Assembly (NCBI GenBank): GCA_049322515.1
Contig: JBMOQW010000024.1
Span: 1-47,749, forward strand
DNA length: 47,749 bases
Direction: 5' to 3'
Source of the DNA: Parasulfuritortus sp049322515
GTDB taxonomy: Bacteria; Pseudomonadota; Gammaproteobacteria; Burkholderiales; Thiobacillaceae
Within the stretch, counting starts at the first letter, position 1, and each line of letters opens with the position of its first letter. The position numbers and the translations under genes were made by a program. The notes below the pieces were generated by a model, which was not told the origin of the DNA, ran no database searches, and saw nothing but the letters and a program-made list of their open reading frames with translations. Positions 42,101-47,749 of this stretch are shown one piece after another.

Positions 42101-42200
42101 CATGGTGGTGGCGACGCCGCTCACCCTGTTCGCCACGCCGCTCATGTACGCGGCCTGGGCGCACCGCTTCAGCCGAGGGTCGTGTCCAGCACCATCATGA
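39114..42200 (+). CDS. RND-family efflux permease (HAE1-like)
   Basis: 1028 residues with the twelve-helix, two-large-periplasmic-loop RND layout. The proton-relay aspartates lie in the fourth helix motif VLGVPLDDAVVVAEAI. The first loop shows SATEVERRITLPLEA, the porter-domain signature, and the second half repeats the pattern (YTVYGCIALGGVAVNAAIVLI). The tenth-helix Lys of AcrB is Val here, as in some HAE1 relatives. No membrane-fusion or outer-membrane channel gene is nearby, so its partners must be encoded elsewhere or it works without them. ATG ATG start. The 3' end overlaps the convergent ZIP gene by 32 bases. Confidence 0.92.
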   Translation: MMTDLRTHRHLWTNVVFLGVLVLGLAAYLLMPRAQYPEVRLNWVAIATVWPAASATEVERRITLPLEAVVRATGQVRYVAATSRDHVSTLLVRFEDIPHAEFERRLTVLNRAVGQVAATLPKEARPPQVVELTSSSLFPTAMVLAPLPAGDGGAATLARATQAGLEALPGVERVWAIGLPEPELAVAFSPEALQRRGIAPDRLAATLAEQAQDVPAGGVRMSERLYNSRVSGLGGDPTQWAALAIPDRQGGWVPLGELADIRSDASARERVVDATGRPAVLLSVVKQENANALRLTDAVADYVARHNARAGMPELTLADDQSGATRQAIQAMQNNALLGLLTVLVVAWLFLGRRMALLVSVGVPFALAAMFLTLYALGETLNTSVLLGVAIVLGVPLDDAVVVAEAIQLRLAQGHDRLTAVRLAMAEVARPVLASVLATVAAFAPLLLLPGLLGKFMAVVPLTVILTLVASLFASLWILPSHVVSWRGREACPPGMVRFRIRLARSLRRTYGRLLARAFRRPAWVAAGGFGLVGLAAAGGLGGALSIQWFASDPLRVFNINVQMPATASLDETLAMTEQVAARVRAVARPGEVRASLAMAGVQFTPSETRHGDHFGQVMISLAEQGGAARAVADFVAAARPAVAGLTGAETMTFQVLSADLPSLSALTARLTGADAERLSEAAGALRTALAVIPGVLDARDDGALGKPLLSLELEPAVASRAGLDPRRVAAMIRLHFDGLPVARVRDGAIDRSVVLRADRMDDAAVQALLEQPWPLANGQVVRPSELFALRFLPAASQTRRVDYQQAVTVQADLDRARLSPEAAEARVRALWRDLAPAYPGVSIAFGGELSDVRASLRDLGLLFVAGSLLMYALLAVQFRSLALPVLMLATAPMAFTGVILGLIATGQPLTLYTVYGCIALGGVAVNAAIVLIAAARDRAEAGMRPLPAAFHAARRRLLPILITTVSILGGLLALAFGVAGESLLWGPLAAAIVWGMVVATPLTLFATPLMYAAWAHRFSRGSCPAPS

Positions 42201-43110
42201 CCGCGAAGCCGGTCATCAGGCCCAGGGTGGCCGGGGTCTGGTGGCCGTTGCGATGGGTTTCCGGGATGACTTCGTGCGAGACCACGAAGATCATCGCGCC
42301 GGCGGCGAGGCCGAGTCCGATCGGGTAGGCCAGGGCCAGGCCGCTCGACAGGCCGATGCCGAGCAGGGCGCCGAGCGGTTCCATGAGGCCGCTGGCCCCG
42401 GCGACCAGCACTGCCCGGCCGGCGCCCAACCCGGCACCGCGCAGGGCCATGGCGACGGCGAGACCTTCCGGGAGGTCTTGCAGGGCGATGGCCGTGGTGA
42501 GCGGCAGGCCGACCGAGAGGTCGCCCTGGGCGAACGAGACCCCGATCGCCATGCCTTCGGGCAGGTTGTGCAGGGCGATCGCCAGCACGAACAGCCAGAC
42601 CCGGCCGACCCGCTCGCAGCCGGGTCCGCAGGGACCAGTGCTGTCGTGCGCGTGCGGGGTGAACTCGTCCAGGCCAAGCATCAGCAACGCGCCCAGGGCC
42701 AGGCCGAGCACCACGGCACCGGCACCGAGCGCTGCGCTGCCGGTGATCGATTCGCCGGCTTCCAGGCCGGGCAGGATCAGGGAAAAAGAGCTGGCGGCCA
42801 GCATCATGCCGGCGGCCAGGCCGAGCATGACATCCTCGGTGCGCTGGGCAATGCCACGCAGGAACAGCGCCGGCAAGGCGCCGGCCGCGGTGGCCGCAAA
42901 GCCGGCCAGGCCACCCAGCAAGGCATAGCGGACCCGGGGATCGAAGCCCTGCGCGAGCTGGTTGGTCAGGCTGTCCAGGAACAGGGCCGCCAGCGCCAGC
43001 GTGGCCAGGCCGAGCCCGGCCAGGATCCAGGGATGGCGTTGGACGTGGGCGAGCCAGAGTTGGCCGTAGCTGGGTGCCGCGCTGGCCTGAGACAGGGAGG
43101 CCTCGGCCAT
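42169..43110 (-). CDS. ZIP-family metal transporter
   Basis: 313 residues with about eight helices. The ZIP signatures HNLPEGMAIGVSF in one helix and ALQDLPEGLAVAMAL in the next supply the metal-binding His, Asn, Asp and Glu residues. A His-containing cytoplasmic loop (EFTPHAHDSTGPCGPGC) lies between earlier helices and could bind metal. It should import zinc, iron or manganese; selectivity cannot be told. ATG start 5 bases after the stop of a 55-residue gene, so the two are one unit. Confidence 0.92.
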   Translation of the reverse strand: MAEASLSQASAAPSYGQLWLAHVQRHPWILAGLGLATLALAALFLDSLTNQLAQGFDPRVRYALLGGLAGFAATAAGALPALFLRGIAQRTEDVMLGLAAGMMLAASSFSLILPGLEAGESITGSAALGAGAVVLGLALGALLMLGLDEFTPHAHDSTGPCGPGCERVGRVWLFVLAIALHNLPEGMAIGVSFAQGDLSVGLPLTTAIALQDLPEGLAVAMALRGAGLGAGRAVLVAGASGLMEPLGALLGIGLSSGLALAYPIGLGLAAGAMIFVVSHEVIPETHRNGHQTPATLGLMTGFAVMMVLDTTLG

Positions 43111-43115
43111 GGTGG

Positions 43116-43283
43116 TCAGCGGCGGGCGGTCCCGGCGTTTTGCGCCGCACAGGCGATGCCGGCGGCGTAGACCCGCGCCTGGTCGGCGTCCATGGCGGGC
43201 GCTTGGACGGGCGCAGGCTGGGGCTTGTCGGCAAGGCACGCGGCGCGCCATGCGCGCAACGCGGTGTGAAGGTTATGGCGCAT
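43116..43283 (-). CDS. Small 55-residue hypothetical protein upstream of the ZIP transporter
   Basis: MRHNLHTALRAWRAACLADK begins the protein; later it has PQPAPVQAPAMDADQARV, an Ala-rich segment and two cysteines (RAAC, IACAA). The start is backed by a strong site, CAGGAGAACGCC, directly before the ATG, the same box as the one before the glycine-zipper gene. The stop is 5 bases before the ZIP start. No family is recognised. A small metal-sensing or partner protein is possible, but nothing shows it. Confidence 0.55.
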   Translation of the reverse strand: MRHNLHTALRAWRAACLADKPQPAPVQAPAMDADQARVYAAGIACAAQNAGTARR

Positions 43284-43371
43284 GGCGTTCTCCTGGAAAG
43301 ACATCGCGGGGGTCCTGGCTTTCATTTCAAAACAGCTTCGTCCCGCGAGCAACCTGAAAGTTTCAATCGTC

Positions 43372-43400
43372 TCGATAGGCAATGCGGAGGCGCCGGTCAA
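43372..43400 (-). promoter_or_regulatory. Promoter candidate for the 55-residue gene / ZIP operon
   Basis: On the minus strand TTGACC (43400-43395) is followed after 17 bases by TATCGA (43377-43372), a weak -10. It lies 89 bases upstream of the 55-residue gene's ATG, leaving a leader. The -35 is 5/6, the -10 only 3/6. The leader also contains TTTCAAAAC and TTTCAATC repeats of unknown meaning. Confidence 0.35.
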
Positions 43401-43407
43401 CACTCCC

Positions 43408-44724
43408 TCAATCCGGCACGAATTTCAGCACGTTGCCGTTGATGCAGTAGCGCTTGCCGGTGGGCGGCGGGCCGTCGTCGAAGACATGGCCGAGGTGGAT
43501 GCCGGAACTGGCGCTGCGCACCTCGACCCGCTTCATGCCATGGCTGTCGTCCTCGTGCAGGGTGAGTGCCCCGGGCAGCGGGTTGAAGAAGCTCGGCCAG
43601 CCGGTGCCACTGTCGAACTTGGCGTCGCTGCGGAACAGGCCCGCGCCGGTGATCGGATCGACGAAGGTGCCGGGCCGCTTCTCGTCCAGGTGCGATCCGG
43701 TGAAGGCCGGCTCGGTGCCCTGCTTGAAGGCGATGCGTTGCTGCTCGGGGCTCAGCAGACGGAAGCCGAGCCAGGCCCAGAAGCGTTTCTGGTCGCCGTT
43801 GTAGCCGGTGTAGCGGGCGACTTCGCGGCCCTGCTCGAAAAGCACGATGGTGGGCGTGGCGAACAGCGACTTTTCCAGAGTCCAGCCGGTCGGCGGGTTG
43901 GCGTTCAGGCTGCGCACGACCGGTACCTCCGAGCGCCAGTGGTCGAGTACCTCGGCCTTGAATTGCTTGCAGAAGGCGCAGTCCTCGGCCTCGAACACCA
44001 CCAGTTGACGCGTCTGGGCCAGGGCCTTGCCATCGAGCGCTGGTGGTGGCGACTGCCGGGCGGTCGACGGCTGGCCGGGATAGGCGACCCCGGTACCGCC
44101 CAGGCCGCAGTAGCCGTTCGGGTTCTTCTTTAGGTAATCCTGGTGATCGTCCTCGGCCGGAAAATACTGCTTCAGGTCGGCGATCTCGGTGGTGATGGCG
44201 CCCTTGCCGGCCGCCTTGAGGGCGGTCTGGTAGAGGTCGCGGGTCTTCAGCGCGGTGTCGCGTTGCGCCGGAGAATGGGTGTAGATGGCGCTCCGGTAGT
44301 TGCTGCCGATGTCATTGCCCTGGCGGTCGCCCTGGGTGGGATCGTGACTCTCCCAGAATTTGGCGAGTACCTGATCCAGGCTGACTTGGGCCGGATCGTA
44401 GGTGACTTTGACCACTTCGGCGTGGTTGCGCCCCTGGGCACGACCGGCCCGCAGGGCCCGCTCGTGCGCAAGAATGGCCTCGTAGGTGCCGGCGATGTCG
44501 CCATTGGCATAGCCGCTTTCCACGTCGACCACGCCGGGCAGCTCCGACATGCGCTTTTCGGCGCCCCAGAAACAGCCCATGCCGAGCACGATGCTGTCGA
44601 GTGCACTGTCGGGATTGGCCATGACTTTGACCGGACTGGCGTCCGGTTCCTTGGCGCAGGCACTGAGCAGCAGGCCCATGCCGAGCAGGAGGATCAGGGA
44701 ACGGAAGGAGGAAAGGCGGCTCAT
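43408..44724 (-). CDS. Lipoprotein methionine sulfoxide reductase, MsrA-thioredoxin-MsrB fusion
   Basis: 438 residues. The signal peptide ends in the lipobox LLLSAC (C23), so it is probably anchored in a membrane facing the periplasm. MsrA (about 44-215) has catalytic C51 in GMGCFWGAEK and resolving C206 in NGYCGLGG. A thioredoxin-fold domain (about 235-325) has C249-A-F-C252. MsrB (about 330-438) has catalytic C427 in KRYCINGNV but lacks both zinc CxxC pairs, and has Thr (T374, DSGTGWPSF) where some MsrBs carry a resolving cysteine. The protein repairs both sulfoxide isomers. In Neisseria PilB the thioredoxin domain is N-terminal; here it is in the middle. The start is ATG 44724; a GTG 12 bases earlier is possible. 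Confidence 0.95.
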   Translation of the reverse strand: MSRLSSFRSLILLLGMGLLLSACAKEPDASPVKVMANPDSALDSIVLGMGCFWGAEKRMSELPGVVDVESGYANGDIAGTYEAILAHERALRAGRAQGRNHAEVVKVTYDPAQVSLDQVLAKFWESHDPTQGDRQGNDIGSNYRSAIYTHSPAQRDTALKTRDLYQTALKAAGKGAITTEIADLKQYFPAEDDHQDYLKKNPNGYCGLGGTGVAYPGQPSTARQSPPPALDGKALAQTRQLVVFEAEDCAFCKQFKAEVLDHWRSEVPVVRSLNANPPTGWTLEKSLFATPTIVLFEQGREVARYTGYNGDQKRFWAWLGFRLLSPEQQRIAFKQGTEPAFTGSHLDEKRPGTFVDPITGAGLFRSDAKFDSGTGWPSFFNPLPGALTLHEDDSHGMKRVEVRSASSGIHLGHVFDDGPPPTGKRYCINGNVLKFVPD

Positions 44725-44765
44725 GGCGGGACTCACGATGCACGTTGGAATGGACTTCCGACCTC

Positions 44766-44796
44766 GGCGGCCGGTACAGGTTCACTCCCGGCCGCC
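44766..44796. other. Perfect 9-bp inverted repeat between katG and the msrAB gene
   Basis: GGCGGCCGG (44766-44774) and CCGGCCGCC (44788-44796) are perfect inverted copies around a 13-base loop. It sits in the 126-base gap after the katG stop. A smaller CCCCA/TGGGG pair lies at 44819-44835. There is no T-tract, so an intrinsic terminator is not convincing; mRNA stabilisation or a protein site is possible. Confidence 0.45.
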
Positions 44797-44850
44797 TGGG
44801 GTGGCCCGTCCCGCGTCGCCCCAAGGCGAGTGGGGACAGGCCTGGACAGC

Positions 44851-47025
<2,175 letters not shown>

Positions 47026-47160
47026 GTTCATCTCCGTTCGTATTGGTGTGACAGGGGGTGCAACAAACCAGATCGGGGCGGACATTCGTTGAACCAGCGC
47101 AGCCACGCTCCGAAGTCATGCAGGGGGGTCCGATACTTCGAGAAACATCCCCATGGCATG

Positions 47161-47171
47161 GGTGATTCACC
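47161..47171. promoter_or_regulatory. Short palindrome upstream of katG
   Basis: GGTGATTCACC is a perfect 5-1-5 palindrome located about 135 bases before the katG start codon. It could be a regulator site for katG. It is short enough to arise by chance, and I cannot match it to an OxyR box. Confidence 0.25.
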
Positions 47172-47214
47172 TTAACACCTATCCCCGCGCCAAGAAGCCG
47201 CAGGCCGATGACTT

Positions 47215-47237
47215 ATCGCAATGTGGTCCATTGCGAT
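47215..47237. other. Perfect 9-bp inverted repeat between katG and the CRISPR array
   Basis: ATCGCAATG (47215-47223) and CATTGCGAT (47229-47237) are exact inverted copies with a 5-base loop (TGGTC). It ends 34 bases before the first CRISPR repeat. On the plus strand it is followed by TT, a weak terminator-like context. If the array is read leftwards, this hairpin is at the end of the pre-crRNA and could stop it. Confidence 0.5.
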
Positions 47238-47271
47238 TTCCAATCGGAGCCCGAGCAGGCTGAGGTGGCGC

Positions 47272-47749
47272 GCTTCAATGAGGCCGGGGCCGAGGCCCCG
47301 GAAACACGGCTCTGACCAAGGTATGGATGCAGATTGCACAGAAGCTTCAATGAGGCCGGGGCCGAGGCCCCGGAAACACCGCCACCCCGGACAAAGCCCT
47401 TGCCGGCCTGCGCCGCGCTTCAATGAGGCCGGGGCCGAGGCCCCGGAAACACCTGCCGAGCAGTTTGCACGGGCCGGGCAGGACATCGAGCTTCAATGAG
47501 GCCGGGGCCGAGGCCCCGGAAACACGCGCTTGGCCGTGCCGGAGAGCCTGGCTGGATGACCGTGCTTCAATGAGGCCGGGGCCGAGGCCCCGGAAACACG
47601 ACGTGAATGCCGTCGAAGTCTCAGCCAATCAAGTGCTTCAATGAGGCCGGGGCCGAGGCCCCGGAAACACAAGCCGGTCCAGCAAGAAAGCCGAGCGTGA
47701 ATGCAAGCTTCAATGAGGCCGGGGCCGAGGCCCCGGAAACACGGGATTT
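47272..47749 (-). CRISPR. CRISPR array, at least seven repeats, continues past the window
   Basis: Seven identical 36-bp repeats start at 47272, 47344, 47417, 47490, 47564, 47635 and 47707. On the plus strand each begins GCTTCAATGAGG and ends CCCCGGAAACAC. The six complete spacers are 36, 37, 37, 38, 35 and 36 bases and all differ; a seventh begins at 47743 and is cut by the window edge. The repeat centre CCGGGGCC-GA-GGCCCCGG is a near-perfect palindrome, giving a stable crRNA stem. On the minus strand the repeat ends in ATTGAAGC, resembling the ATTGAAAC 5'-handle seen in many type I and III arrays, so transcription to the left is likely (inferred). No cas gene is in the window, so the subtype is undetermined. 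Confidence 0.97.

Noticed and set aside
39678..42164. 828-codon open frame antisense to the RND permease gene
   Set aside because: No motifs or membrane pattern; the plus-strand RND protein is unambiguous.
47032..47200. OxyR-type ATAG/CTAT box array upstream of katG
   Set aside because: Single ATAG and CTAT-like words occur but not with the required 7-base spacing.
47221..47644. Short open frames across the repeat region that give repeating peptides (GAEAPET, MRPGPRPRK)
   Set aside because: They are translations of CRISPR repeats and spacers, not proteins.

Overview
The window is about 47.7 kb of GC-rich, densely coding bacterial chromosome. It carries no rRNA or tRNA gene that I can see and no insertion sequence or phage gene. 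Several features fit a betaproteobacterium of the Nitrosomonadales/Hydrogenophilales kind (Thiobacillus-like): glycine decarboxylase split into gcvPA and gcvPB, the order ffh / ypjD / CorC-like gene / pilB-pilC-pilD-coaE-zapD, the run slt / NDUFA9-like / cca, a ZapD protein and an OmpR/EnvZ pair. This placement rests on gene content and order, not on a search.

Layout. (1) 1-6.8 kb, plus strand: a tightly coupled signalling operon of TonB-dependent receptor, periplasmic YfiR-like protein, CHASE8-type tripartite hybrid histidine kinase and REC-GGDEF diguanylate cyclase, meeting a convergent PilZ (c-di-GMP receptor) gene. (2) 6.8-13.7 kb, minus strand: a glycine-cleavage operon led by a tandem glycine riboswitch, in the order lipA-gcvT-gcvH-gcvPA-tpx-gcvPB-dgkA-pilZ. 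LipA makes the lipoyl group that GcvH carries. A thiol peroxidase gene sits between the two halves of the P protein. The two gaps flanking gcvH hold degenerate GTGAC heptad repeats, one of which can form a 13-bp RNA stem. (3) 13.7-24.8 kb: housekeeping genes ffh, a cytochrome-assembly membrane protein, a CorC/CNNM-type transporter, the type IV pilus core pilBCD with coaE and zapD, an M23 peptidoglycan hydrolase and a short DUF1631-family protein. (4) 24.8-30.8 kb, minus strand: the operon slt, NDUFA9-like reductase, cca and a radical SAM gene, preceded by two small exported proteins. (5) 30.9-36.7 kb: ompR/envZ-like genes converge on an operon of VanZ, DUF455 ferritin-like protein, a PhnD-domain PAS/HisKA_2 sensor kinase and an ANTAR antiterminator response regulator. 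(6) 36.8-43.4 kb: a methionine gamma-lyase-like enzyme, two exported SRPBCC proteins whose operon starts 9 bp from a divergent RND permease gene, a ZIP metal transporter and a 55-residue small protein. (7) 43.4-47.0 kb: an oxidative-damage pair, a lipoprotein methionine sulfoxide reductase with the order MsrA-thioredoxin-MsrB, and katG. (8) 47.27 kb to the end: a CRISPR array with seven visible identical 36-bp repeats that runs off the window; no cas gene is inside the window.

Intergenic space is scarce. Apart from the array, the longest gap is the roughly 246 bases between katG and the first repeat. Most genes overlap by 1-4 bases or are separated by fewer than 20, so the transcription units are probably long. 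The least ordinary content is the set of regulatory pairings (YfiR with a hybrid kinase; a PhnD-type sensor with an ANTAR regulator), the rearranged MsrAB protein, the tpx insertion and repeats in the gcv operon, the RND/SRPBCC head-to-head start, and the CRISPR array.
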